From: Naumannella cuiyingiana
GTDB lineage: Bacteria > Actinomycetota > Actinomycetes > Propionibacteriales > Propionibacteriaceae
Length of the DNA: 64,000 bases
Reading direction: 5' to 3'
Assembly (NCBI RefSeq): GCF_013408305.1
Contig: NZ_JACBZS010000001.1
Span: forward strand, 2,480,001 to 2,544,000
Both the position numbers and the translations under genes were made by a program. Shown one piece after another: positions 26,045 through 33,221 of the stretch; the stretch's first letter is position 1; every line of letters starts with the position of its first letter. A model generated the notes under the pieces. It worked only from the letters and a program-made list of their open reading frames with translations, had not been told where the DNA came from and searched no databases.

Positions 26045-26965
26045 GTGGTCTCCGAGGTCGTTGTGAACCGGGTCGTGGTGCGCGTACCCGCCAAGATCAA
26101 CTTGTCGCTCGCGGTCGGCGCGCGGGCGGCCGACGGCTACCACCCGCTGGCCACCGTCTTCGAGGCGGTGTCGCTGTTCGACGAGGTGCACGCCGAGGAG
26201 TTCGACGGCGACGGGATCGACGTGCTGGTTGCCGGGGCCGGGGCAGAATCCGTGCCGACCGGCGAGGACAATCTGGCGGTCCGGGCCGCCCGGCTGCTCG
26301 CCGAGCGCTACGACATCGAGCTGGCCGGGCTGGCGCTGACGCTGCGCAAGGCCATTCCGACGGCCGGCGGGATGGCGGGCGGGTCGGCCGACGCCGCCGG
26401 CACGCTGCTCGCCTGTTCGGTGCTGTGGGACATCGACATCGACGCCGATGAGATGCGGGACCTGGCGGCCGAGCTCGGCAGCGATGTGCCGTTCGCCCTG
26501 CTCGGCGGGACCGCCATCGGCACCGGCCGGGGCACCGAACTCGTCCCCGTGCTGAGCCGGGGGCGGCGGCACTGGGTGCTGGTGTTCGACAACGACGGCC
26601 TGTCGACGGCGGACGTCTATCGGCGCTACGACGAGCTGCGGCCGAAGGGTTCCGAGCTCGCCGTGCCCGACGAGCTGATGAACGCGCTCACCGCCGGCTC
26701 CGTCGTGGACCTCGCTCCCGCCCTGCGCAACGACCTGGCCGAGGCGGCCATCGACCTGCGGCCCGATCTCGAAGACCTCCTCGCCCGCGGCGTCGAGGCC
26801 GGCGCCCTGGCCGGGATGATCAGCGGCTCCGGGCCGACCTGCGCCTTCTTGTGCCGCGACGAGTCCACCGCGATCGATGTCTCCGGCCGGCTCGCCCGCG
26901 ACGGCGCCGGTGATCGGGTACGCCGGGTCGTCGGCCCCGCCCACGGCGCCCGCCTGCTCGGCTGA
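26045..26965 (+). CDS. ispE: 4-diphosphocytidyl-2-C-methyl-D-erythritol kinase
   Basis: A 306-residue GHMP kinase of the non-mevalonate isoprenoid pathway. It has RVPAKINLSLAVGARAADGYHPLATVF at the start, the ATP-binding loop IPTAGGMAGGSADAAGTLLA, LGSDVPFALLGGTAIGTGRG and the C-terminal MISGSGPTCAFL. The start is a GTG 4 bp after the rsmA stop. The enzyme phosphorylates the 2-hydroxyl of CDP-methylerythritol. A perfect long palindrome lies 110 bp downstream and may end the operon. Confidence 0.94.
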   Translation: MVSEVVVNRVVVRVPAKINLSLAVGARAADGYHPLATVFEAVSLFDEVHAEEFDGDGIDVLVAGAGAESVPTGEDNLAVRAARLLAERYDIELAGLALTLRKAIPTAGGMAGGSADAAGTLLACSVLWDIDIDADEMRDLAAELGSDVPFALLGGTAIGTGRGTELVPVLSRGRRHWVLVFDNDGLSTADVYRRYDELRPKGSELAVPDELMNALTAGSVVDLAPALRNDLAEAAIDLRPDLEDLLARGVEAGALAGMISGSGPTCAFLCRDESTAIDVSGRLARDGAGDRVRRVVGPAHGARLLG

Positions 26966-27006
26966 GCCGCGCCCGTCTCCTCGGTCTCCCGCGCTCGCCG
27001 CCCCCG

Positions 27007-27066
27007 CCTCGACCCGCCCGTCTCGGCGCCTCGACCCGCCTCCCGCGCAGACCGCTTCGACCCGCC
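27007..27066. repeat. Three copies of a CCTCGACCCGCC-type motif
   Basis: CCTCGACCCGCC occurs at 27007-27018 and 27029-27040, and CTTCGACCCGCC at 27055-27066, between ispE and the long palindrome. The reverse complement is close to the end of the 25-bp repeats at 3.2 kb. No function is apparent. Confidence 0.5.
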
Positions 27067-27075
27067 TCCCGCCCA

Positions 27076-27142
27076 GAATTGTTTCCGTAGTTATGCCCGC
27101 CAACCGGGACGGTTGGCGGGCATAACTACGGAAACAATTCGG
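27076..27142. repeat. Perfect palindrome (30-bp arms, 5-bp loop) made of an interspersed repeat
   Basis: Arm one (27076-27105) and arm two (27111-27140) are perfect reverse complements around the loop GGGAC. Each arm contains the core that begins GCGGGCATAACT and ends CGGAAACAAT; arm two with two flanking G makes the core 27116-27142. The same core recurs singly at 28202-28228 and 55511-55537. As RNA it could form a very stable hairpin and terminate ispE transcription, though there is no U-tract. It lies 118 bp before the nuclease-like gene. Confidence 0.9.
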
Positions 27143-27260
27143 ATGAGCGCGGATGAGCGGCGGATGAGCGCGGGGGGACACCTTCGCCTCGAGGAGATTC
27201 CCCTGTGGACAACCCGTCTCCGGGGCCCTCGGCGGCGGCGCGATGTTCGAGGATTCGATC

Positions 27261-28199
27261 ATGCGCCCGCCACAACCGCTCCCGGACGACCTCGCCGGGC
27301 ACCCCTTCACCGTTCGTGCGGCCGAGGCCGCCGGCATCAGCCGCAAGCGCCTGCAGGCCTCCGACCTCGTCGCGCCGAGCCGGGGCCTGCGCGTACCCGC
27401 GAACCGCGAGATCGACCTCGCCGAGTACGCGGCGGCCGTCCTGGCCACCACCCCGGACGGCTGGATCTCCCATGTCAGCGCCGCCCAGTTGTACGGGCTC
27501 TGGCTGCCCGCCCGGCTGGTCACCCCGGGCCGGCTGGATGTCTGTCGCGACACCCGGCGCTGGGAGCCGCGGCGCCGGGGCGTGCGCGGTCACACCGCGC
27601 GGATCACCGGCGCGGAGATCGGCGAGCTCGACGGGGTCCGGATCGTCACCCGGCCGCGATGCTGGTTCGACCTGCTGCCGATGCTGCGCCGCGAGGAGGC
27701 GGTGATCATCGGTGACCAGCTCGTCCGGATGCCCCGGCCCCGCATCGAGGACCGGGCGCACCCGTGGGCGGAGTCCGCTGATCTTGAGCAGATCCTGGCG
27801 CTCAACGAGTGGCGTCCCGGGGTCGTGCTCGGCCGCGAGGCGCTCGGGCTGATCCGCCGCGGATCCGATTCGCCGATGGAGACCCGGCTCCGGCTGGCGA
27901 TCATCGGCGCGGGGCTGGCAGAACCCGAGCTCCAGCTCCGGCTGGATCCGGACGACCCCTACTCTCCCGAGGCCGATCTCGGCTATCGCGCGTACCGCAT
28001 CGCGCTGGACTACGAGGGATCGCACCACCTGAGCCGCGAGCAGCAAAGCCGCGACATCGCGCGTGACGAGACCTGGACACGCGCCAGGTGGCGGCACCTG
28101 CGCTGTGACGTCGCGGACGCCCGGACTGGCTTCCGCAGGGTCATCGAGACCCTGCGCGGCCTGATCCCTCCCGTAGCTGATGCCGCTGTGGGAGCGTGA
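27261..28199 (+). CDS. AbiEi-like HTH plus Vsr-like (DUF559) nuclease-fold protein
   Basis: A 312-residue protein. The N-terminus (LAGHPFTVRAAEAAGISRKRLQASDLVAPSRGLRVPA) resembles the winged-helix part of AbiEi-type antitoxin proteins. The last 100 residues resemble the Vsr/DUF559 PD-(D/E)XK fold: SPMETRLRLAIIGAGLAEPE, Asp in SPEADLGYRAYRIALDYEGSHHLSREQQ... (segment 247-275) with the acidic pair DYE. GAGGA (27250-27254) supports ATG 27261 over ATG 27243. Such proteins are common orphan genes in Actinomycetota; nuclease activity is not shown. The gene is bracketed by copies of an interspersed repeat, at 27116 and 28202, in the same orientation. Confidence 0.72.
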   Translation: MRPPQPLPDDLAGHPFTVRAAEAAGISRKRLQASDLVAPSRGLRVPANREIDLAEYAAAVLATTPDGWISHVSAAQLYGLWLPARLVTPGRLDVCRDTRRWEPRRRGVRGHTARITGAEIGELDGVRIVTRPRCWFDLLPMLRREEAVIIGDQLVRMPRPRIEDRAHPWAESADLEQILALNEWRPGVVLGREALGLIRRGSDSPMETRLRLAIIGAGLAEPELQLRLDPDDPYSPEADLGYRAYRIALDYEGSHHLSREQQSRDIARDETWTRARWRHLRCDVADARTGFRRVIETLRGLIPPVADAAVGA

Positions 28200-28201
28200 C
28201 A

Positions 28202-28228
28202 GCGGGCATAACTGCGGAAACAATCCGG
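28202..28228 (+). repeat. Single copy of the GCGGGCATAACT interspersed repeat
   Basis: Begins 3 bp after the nuclease-like stop codon, in the same orientation as the right arm at 27116. It differs from that arm at two positions (R position G for A, and C for T in AATCCGG). It stands 8 bp before the stop codon of the convergent tam gene. Confidence 0.85.
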
Positions 28229-28236
28229 GTGGGGGG

Positions 28237-29007
28237 TCAGCGACGAGCCCCCGCGCGGGCGACGACGAAGGTCCGCGGGAACGGCAGCCAGGTGCCCTGC
28301 GGGCCCGGAGGGTACGCCTCTCGCAGCGCGGCCCGGTAGCGGGCGACGAACCGCTCGCGCGGCTGCCCGGTGAGCGCCTGCAGCGCCGGGCGGGCGCCGG
28401 TCCCGGCGATCCAGTCGAAGACCGGGTCCTCGCCGGGCAACAGGTGCAGGTAGGTGGTCTGCCAGGCATCGACCGAGCAGCCGGCGGCCAGCAGGATGTC
28501 GGCAGTCTCGCGGGCGTCGAGCACCCGGGTCCGCTCGATGCCTGACACCAGCGGGGCGAACTCCGGGTCGGCCAGCAGCTCGCGCAGCAACCGGTGCAGC
28601 GGCTCGTCGTGATTGGCCGGCACCTGGATCGCGAGCCAACCGTCGTCGGCGAGCAGGTCGACCAGCCGGGGAAGTTGATCTTCGTAGCGCGGAATCCACT
28701 GCAGCGTCGCGTTGGAGACCAGGACGTCGACCGGCCCGGGCGGGGTCCACTCGCGCAGGTCGGCCCGCTCCCACTCGAGCCCGTCGCCTGCCGGCGCCTG
28801 CGCCAGCATCTCGGCGCTGGAGTCCACCCCGATCACCCGCGCGCCGGGCCAGCGCTCGGTGAGGGTCCGGGTCAGGTTGCCGGGACCGCACCCGAGATCG
28901 ACGACCAGACCCGGCTGCCGCGCGCCGATGCGCGCGGTCAGGTCGAAGAACGGCCGGCCGCGCTCGTCTGCATAGCGCAGGTACTGCTCCGCATTCCACA
29001 CCGCCAT
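28237..29007 (-). CDS. tam: Trans-aconitate 2-methyltransferase
   Basis: A 256-residue SAM-dependent methyltransferase matching Tam: VWNAEQYLRYADERGRPFFDL, SAM motif VVDLGCGPGNLTRTLTERWPGARVIGVDSSAEML, VLVSNATLQWIPRYEDQLPRLVDLLADDGWLAIQVPANHDEPLH, VDAWQTTYLHLLPGEDPVFDWIAGTGARP. Tam methylates trans-aconitate, a spontaneous isomer that inhibits aconitase, and so protects the citrate cycle. GGAGG lies 8 bp upstream of the ATG at 29007. The gene is divergent from a MarR-family gene, as tam and tamR are in Streptomyces coelicolor. Confidence 0.9.
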   Translation of the reverse strand: MAVWNAEQYLRYADERGRPFFDLTARIGARQPGLVVDLGCGPGNLTRTLTERWPGARVIGVDSSAEMLAQAPAGDGLEWERADLREWTPPGPVDVLVSNATLQWIPRYEDQLPRLVDLLADDGWLAIQVPANHDEPLHRLLRELLADPEFAPLVSGIERTRVLDARETADILLAAGCSVDAWQTTYLHLLPGEDPVFDWIAGTGARPALQALTGQPRERFVARYRAALREAYPPGPQGTWLPFPRTFVVARAGARR

Positions 29008-29050
29008 CACGCCACCTCCGGATCATCGCCGACCCCGGCCGACAAACTAT

Positions 29051-29095
29051 CTTGACATCAAGACATCTTTCTCCCAAAACTCTCTCGATGTCAAG
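29051..29095. promoter_or_regulatory. Two MarR-type operator dyads between tam and tamR
   Basis: CTTGA-CA-TCAAG (29051-29062) is a perfect dyad; CTCGA-TG-TCAAG (29084-29095) has one mismatch. Their centres are 33 bp apart, about three helical turns. They occupy the 107-bp divergent region, the natural place for TamR autoregulation and control of tam. The surrounding 60 bp are AT-rich compared with the rest of the window. Confidence 0.75.
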
Positions 29096-29114
29096 AACCT
29101 CTACGCTGTCGCGC

Positions 29115-29612
29115 ATGGAGGCAGACGAGGTCGACGGCGTCGTCGCGGCATGGGCCCGCGAACGGTCGGATCTGGACCTGACGCCGATGCAGGTGATGAG
29201 CCGGGTCGCCCGCCTGGGACAGCGGCTCGACCGCGCGCGGTCCGACGCCTTCGCCGCGCACGAGCTGGCCGGCTGGGAGTTCGATGTCCTGGCCGCGCTG
29301 CGCCGCTCCGGCGAGCCCTACCGGCTGTCCCCGGGGCGGCTGCTCGCCGAGACCCACGTCACCTCCGGCACGATGACCAATCGCGTCGACCGCCTCGCCG
29401 CCCGCGGCCTGGTCGAGCGCGAGCCCGATCCGAACGATCGCCGCGGCGTGCTGGTGGCGCTCACGCCGCGTGGCCGCCAGGCCGTCGACGGCGCGCTGAC
29501 CGACCTGTTGGAGCGCGAGCGCGGCCTGCTCGACGGATTGTCGGCCGCGGACCAGCGCACGGTGGCCCGCCTGCTCGGCGCCCTGCTGCGCCGCTTCGAG
29601 GCGGGCCCCTGA
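29115..29612 (+). CDS. tamR: MarR family regulator, TamR-like
   Basis: A 165-residue winged-helix regulator. The N-terminal helix (VDGVVAAWARERSDLDLTPMQVMSRVARLGQRLDRA) is typical of the subgroup with an extra helix, which includes urate- and citrate-responsive regulators. The recognition region is LSPGRLLAETHVTSGTMTNRVDRLAARGLVERE, with the wing DPNDRRGVLVALTPRGR. Divergence from tam and the two dyads identify it as the probable TamR, known in Streptomyces to respond to citrate and trans-aconitate. ATG 29115 follows the second operator by 20 bp, so repressor binding could block both genes. Confidence 0.85.
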   Translation: MEADEVDGVVAAWARERSDLDLTPMQVMSRVARLGQRLDRARSDAFAAHELAGWEFDVLAALRRSGEPYRLSPGRLLAETHVTSGTMTNRVDRLAARGLVEREPDPNDRRGVLVALTPRGRQAVDGALTDLLERERGLLDGLSAADQRTVARLLGALLRRFEAGP

Positions 29613-29635
29613 TCGGGCGTACCGGCAGTCGTTGA

Positions 29636-30706
29636 TCAGATCCGGCAGGTCTTGGCCTTGCGGCACCCCGGCGCGGGCGCCGGCAGCTTCATACCGTTGT
29701 CCGCCATCACCTCGCGCAACACGTCGGGCCGGTCGGTGATGATCCCGTCGGCGCCGATGTCGATCAGGTACTGCATGGTGGCCGGGTCGTTCACCGTCCA
29801 CGGAATCACCTTCAGCCCGCGCGCGTGGGCGTTGTCGATCATGGCGGCGTCGGGGAACGGCACGAATCCCGGATCGCCGATCGCCCCGTCCTGGGGGAAT
29901 CCCTGCACCGGGGAGACGGCGACCACCCCGTCGATGCTGGCCGCGGCGGCGATCCAGTCACCGCCGAAGTCGTCGACGTCGATGCCGCCGAGCCAGGGCG
30001 AGAGCCCGGGCTGCCCGGTCTGCAGGAAGTCGCGGTTGGTCAGCGCGACCAGCGGGAGCCGCTCGTCCAGCCGGTGCATCGCCATCAGCGAACCCCAGTC
30101 GAAGCTCTGGATCGTCACCTGCCGGCGCAGCCCCGACTTCTCGATCTCCTCGTACACCCGGCGGACGAACTGTTCCCGCGGCGCCGTCTCGTGCGGCGCC
30201 CCGGCCTCGACCTTGGTCTCGATGTTCATCATCACCCGGCGCGCCCGGGCCTGCTTCACCAGATCGAACAGCTCCCGCAGCTCGATGATCTTCGCGCCGT
30301 CGATCTGCTCCTGCTCCGGGCGGCCCGGCAGCTGCTGGTAGCCGCAGTTCATCGTCCGGATCTGCGCCAGCGTCAGGTCCTTGATGAACTTCCCGACATA
30401 GGGGTACGCCGGATCGCCCGGCCGCACCGGCCCGGTGTCCTGGCATTTCTGCGCGCTCACCTGGCGATCATGGGTGACCACCACCTTGTCATCGGCGGTG
30501 ATCTGGGTGTCCAGCTCCAGGGTCGTCACGCCCAGGCGCAGCGCCTTGGCAAAGCCCGCCAGCGTGCTCTCGGTGGTCAGCCCGAGCCCGCCGCGGTGGG
30601 CCTGCAGGTCGAGGCTGCCGCGCGGCGCGGCCGAGGCCGGCGACGCGAGTCCGGCGGCCACCATCACGACGGCGGCAAACAGGGAGAACCAGAGTCTGGG
30701 ACGCAT
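29636..30706 (-). CDS. Secreted glycerophosphodiester phosphodiesterase
   Basis: A 356-residue exported GDPD. Residues 1-26 are a signal peptide (ASPASAAP at the end). The TIM-barrel signature is LQAHRGGLGLTTESTLAGFAKALRLGVTTLELDTQITADDKVVVTHD, which supplies the two catalytic His and the metal-binding Glu and Asp. IETKVEAG and GLKVIPWTVNDPATMQYLIDIGADGIITDRPDVL close the barrel. It would release glycerol phosphate and an alcohol from phosphodiesters outside the cell. Two Cys near the C-terminus may be linked. The stop is 23 bp from that of tamR. Confidence 0.9.
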   Translation of the reverse strand: MRPRLWFSLFAAVVMVAAGLASPASAAPRGSLDLQAHRGGLGLTTESTLAGFAKALRLGVTTLELDTQITADDKVVVTHDRQVSAQKCQDTGPVRPGDPAYPYVGKFIKDLTLAQIRTMNCGYQQLPGRPEQEQIDGAKIIELRELFDLVKQARARRVMMNIETKVEAGAPHETAPREQFVRRVYEEIEKSGLRRQVTIQSFDWGSLMAMHRLDERLPLVALTNRDFLQTGQPGLSPWLGGIDVDDFGGDWIAAAASIDGVVAVSPVQGFPQDGAIGDPGFVPFPDAAMIDNAHARGLKVIPWTVNDPATMQYLIDIGADGIITDRPDVLREVMADNGMKLPAPAPGCRKAKTCRI

Positions 30707-30795
30707 GGCGTCACTGTCCCGCGTGGCGGGCCCGGCCGCCAGAGCCGGCCGGGTGAAGCCTGCGTGATCATCGGGCGACGCCGAGGTGTCACGGG

Positions 30796-31440
30796 TCAGC
30801 GACCCAGCCTGGGCCGCGCCTCCATGCCGCTCAGCCCGTGCCAGGCGAGGTTCACCAGGTGCGCGGCGACCTCCTGCTTGCGGGGGCGTCGCTCATCCAG
30901 CCACCACTGGCCGGTCATCGCCACCATCCCGACCAGCATCTGCGCATACAGCGGCGCGGTCCGGGCATCGAGTCCGCGCCGGGTGAACTCGGCGGCGAGC
31001 AGGCCGGTCACCTGGTTCGCGACATCGGACAGGATGGTCGCGAACGAGCCCGACGCGTCCTGCCCGACACCCGACCCGCGGGACAGGATCCGGAAGCCGT
31101 CCGGGCGCTGCTCGATGTAGTCCAGCAGGGCCAGGGTCGCCCGCTCCAGCAGTTCGCGCGAGCGGGCGCCCGGATCGTCCAGCGCGGCCCGGATCCCGTC
31201 CAGCAGGACCTGCACCTCGCCATCCACCACCGCGCCGTAGAGGCCGTCCTTGCCGCCGAAGTGCTCATAGACCACGGGTTTGGAGACATCGGCGCGGGCG
31301 GCGATCTCCTCGACCGAGGCGGCGTCGCGGCCGTGCTCGGCGAACACCGGCCGCGCGACCTCGATCAGTTGCGCCCGCCGCTGGGCCCCGGTCATCCGCA
31401 CCCGGCGCGCGGGACGGGTCCGATGGTTGCTGGCTGGCAC
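30796..31440 (-). CDS. TetR family transcriptional regulator
   Basis: A 214-residue regulator. After a basic N-terminus (NHRTRPARRVRMTGAQRRAQL) comes the TetR HTH: VFAEHGRDAASVEEIAARADVSKPVVYEHFGGKDGLYGAVV. The C-terminal ligand-binding half is helical. GTG 31440 is used because the basic stretch RVRMTGxQRR is common in this subgroup; ATG 31395 is an alternative. It lies 89 bp upstream of the GDPD gene on the same strand and divergent from the tRNA gene. In this subgroup lipid metabolism genes are common targets, but none is indicated here. Confidence 0.87.
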   Translation of the reverse strand: MPASNHRTRPARRVRMTGAQRRAQLIEVARPVFAEHGRDAASVEEIAARADVSKPVVYEHFGGKDGLYGAVVDGEVQVLLDGIRAALDDPGARSRELLERATLALLDYIEQRPDGFRILSRGSGVGQDASGSFATILSDVANQVTGLLAAEFTRRGLDARTAPLYAQMLVGMVAMTGQWWLDERRPRKQEVAAHLVNLAWHGLSGMEARPRLGR

Positions 31441-31497
31441 GCGGCAAGTCTGCCGGATCCCGTAGTCTGTCCCGCAGACCCGCGCCGCGCGGGTCGT

Positions 31498-31576
31498 TCC
31501 CCGGTTGGTCTGCCGGCAGGGCCCGCCTGACTTTGAATCAGGACAAGCGACGTAGGTTCGACTCCTACCCGGGGAG
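31498..31576 (+). tRNA. tRNA-Gln (anticodon TTG)
   Basis: A cloverleaf can be drawn. Acceptor TCCCCGG (31498-31504) pairs with CCGGGGA (31569-31575). The anticodon stem is CCTGA/TCAGG (31526-31530, 31538-31542) with loop CTTTGAA, giving anticodon TTG. The T arm is GTAGG-TTCGACT-CCTAC (31552-31568). The D arm (GGTC, 31507-31510) is less regular, and the variable region (31543-31551) has nine bases, longer than usual for class I. The discriminator is G and no CCA is encoded. It lies upstream of glmU; a tRNA-Gln near glmU also fits the mycobacterial arrangement as I recall it. Confidence 0.9.
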
Positions 31577-31675
31577 CAATTCCACCCGGCCTGCCGTGGC
31601 CCGGCGGTCGCCGCCCCGCGGGCACGGTCGGACACGTTACGATCGCCCGGATTGCATCCTCGGCAAGGAGCGTGT

Positions 31676-33166
31676 GTGAGCGATTCGGTCCAGACCCAGT
31701 CCGTCGCGGCGGTGATCATCCTGGCCGCCGGAGGCGGGACCCGGATGAAGTCCAACCGCTCGAAGCTGCTGCACGAGGTCGGCGGCCGATCGATGCTGGA
31801 CTGGGCGGTCCGCGCCGCGGAGGGGGTACGCCCGGAGCGGCTGATGGTCGTCGTCGGCCACCTCGCCGACCAGGTGACGCCCCACCTGCAGGAGATAGCG
31901 CCGGAGGCCGCCACCGCGACCCAGGCAGAACAGCGCGGCACCGGTCACGCAGTCGAGTGCGGGCTGGCGGCTCTCGGCGAGATCACCGGTGAGGTGGTCG
32001 TCACCTACGGCGACGTGCCGCTGCTGGCCGCCGACACATTGCTCGCGATGGTGGGCGAGCATCGCGCCGCCGGCAACGCGATCACCGTGCTCACCGCCCG
32101 CGTGCCCGACCCGACGGGCTACGGTCGGATCCTGCGCGATGCCGACGACACGGTCGCGGGCATCGTCGAGCACAAGGATGCCGACGAGACCCAGCGCGGC
32201 ATCGACGAGATCAACTCCGGCATCTATGTCTTCGATGCGGCGGTGCTGCGCGCCGGTCTGGCCAGGCTGGAGGGCGACAATGCCCAGGGCGAGCTCTATC
32301 TGACCGATGTGCTCGGCATCGCCCGCGGCGACGGGGACCGGGTCGGGGCGTACCGCACCGACGACCTGTGGCAGACCGAGGGCGTCAACGACCGGGTCCA
32401 GCTCGCCCGGATGAATGCCGAGCTGAACCGTCGCATCCTCGAAGGGCACATGCGGGCCGGCGTCACCGTGCTCGACCCGGCCACCACCTGGGTCAGCGAC
32501 GACGTCTCGCTGGGTACCGATGTCACCCTGCATCCGGGCACCACGCTGGCCGGCGCCACCACCGTCGGCGACGGCGCGGAGATCGGCCCCGACACCCGGC
32601 TGCGCGACACCGCGGTCGGGGCGGGCGCGACCGTGCTGCGCACCGAGGCCAACCTGGCGACCATCGGCCCGCGCGCGGTGGTCGGCCCGTTCTCCTACCT
32701 GCGCCCCGGCGCCGAGCTGGGCGAGGGCGCCAAGGTCGGCGCGTTCGTCGAGGTGAAGGCGTCCACCCTCGGCCCCGGCGCGAAGGCCCCGCACCTGTCC
32801 TATCTCGGCGACGCCACGATCGGCGCCGGCGCCAACATCGGTGCCGGCACCATCGTGGCCAACTACGACGGCGTCGCGAAGTACCCGACCGTGGTCGGCG
32901 AAGCGAGCTTCGTCGGCAGCGGCTCGGTGCTGGTGGCGCCGGTCGACATCGCCGACGGCAGCTACATCGCCGCTGGCTCGACCGTCACCGACGGCGTCGA
33001 GCCGGGCCAGCTCGCCGTCGCCCGCGGCCGCCAGCGCAATGTCGACGGCTGGGTCGCCAGGCGCCGCGCGGGCACGCGTACCGAGGCCGCCGCCGACCGT
33101 GCCCGGGCGGCCGGTACGCCGCACCCCGGCGTCGAGCGTGACACGGATGGACGCGATGAGTCGTGA
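31676..33166 (+). CDS. glmU: Bifunctional UDP-N-acetylglucosamine pyrophosphorylase / glucosamine-1-phosphate N-acetyltransferase
   Basis: A 496-residue enzyme that makes UDP-GlcNAc for peptidoglycan and other envelope polymers. The N-terminal uridyltransferase half shows VIILAAGGGTRMKSNRSKLL, EQRGTGHAVE and VVTYGDVPLLAADTL. From about residue 250 the left-handed beta-helix has hexapeptide repeats, including VVGPFSYLRPGAELGEGAKVGAFVEVK, APHLSYLGDATIGAGANIGAGTIVANYDGVAKYPT and FVGSGSVLVAPVDI. AAGGAG (31665-31670) supports GTG 31676. The Arg/Glu-rich C-terminal tail is typical of actinobacterial GlmU. Confidence 0.95.
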   Translation: MSDSVQTQSVAAVIILAAGGGTRMKSNRSKLLHEVGGRSMLDWAVRAAEGVRPERLMVVVGHLADQVTPHLQEIAPEAATATQAEQRGTGHAVECGLAALGEITGEVVVTYGDVPLLAADTLLAMVGEHRAAGNAITVLTARVPDPTGYGRILRDADDTVAGIVEHKDADETQRGIDEINSGIYVFDAAVLRAGLARLEGDNAQGELYLTDVLGIARGDGDRVGAYRTDDLWQTEGVNDRVQLARMNAELNRRILEGHMRAGVTVLDPATTWVSDDVSLGTDVTLHPGTTLAGATTVGDGAEIGPDTRLRDTAVGAGATVLRTEANLATIGPRAVVGPFSYLRPGAELGEGAKVGAFVEVKASTLGPGAKAPHLSYLGDATIGAGANIGAGTIVANYDGVAKYPTVVGEASFVGSGSVLVAPVDIADGSYIAAGSTVTDGVEPGQLAVARGRQRNVDGWVARRRAGTRTEAAADRARAAGTPHPGVERDTDGRDES

Positions 33167-33221
33167 TCGACTAACGTCCCGGCTCGCAGGCGGGGATACC
33201 GACGACGAACCCGGAGGACAC

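Noticed and set aside
25811-27553. 580-residue minus-strand frame across rsmA, ispE and the palindrome
   Set aside because: It is antisense to two certain genes and shows no family features.
27261-28199. Complete AbiE toxin-antitoxin system
   Set aside because: Only an AbiEi-like N-terminus is seen; there is no AbiEii nucleotidyltransferase gene next to it.
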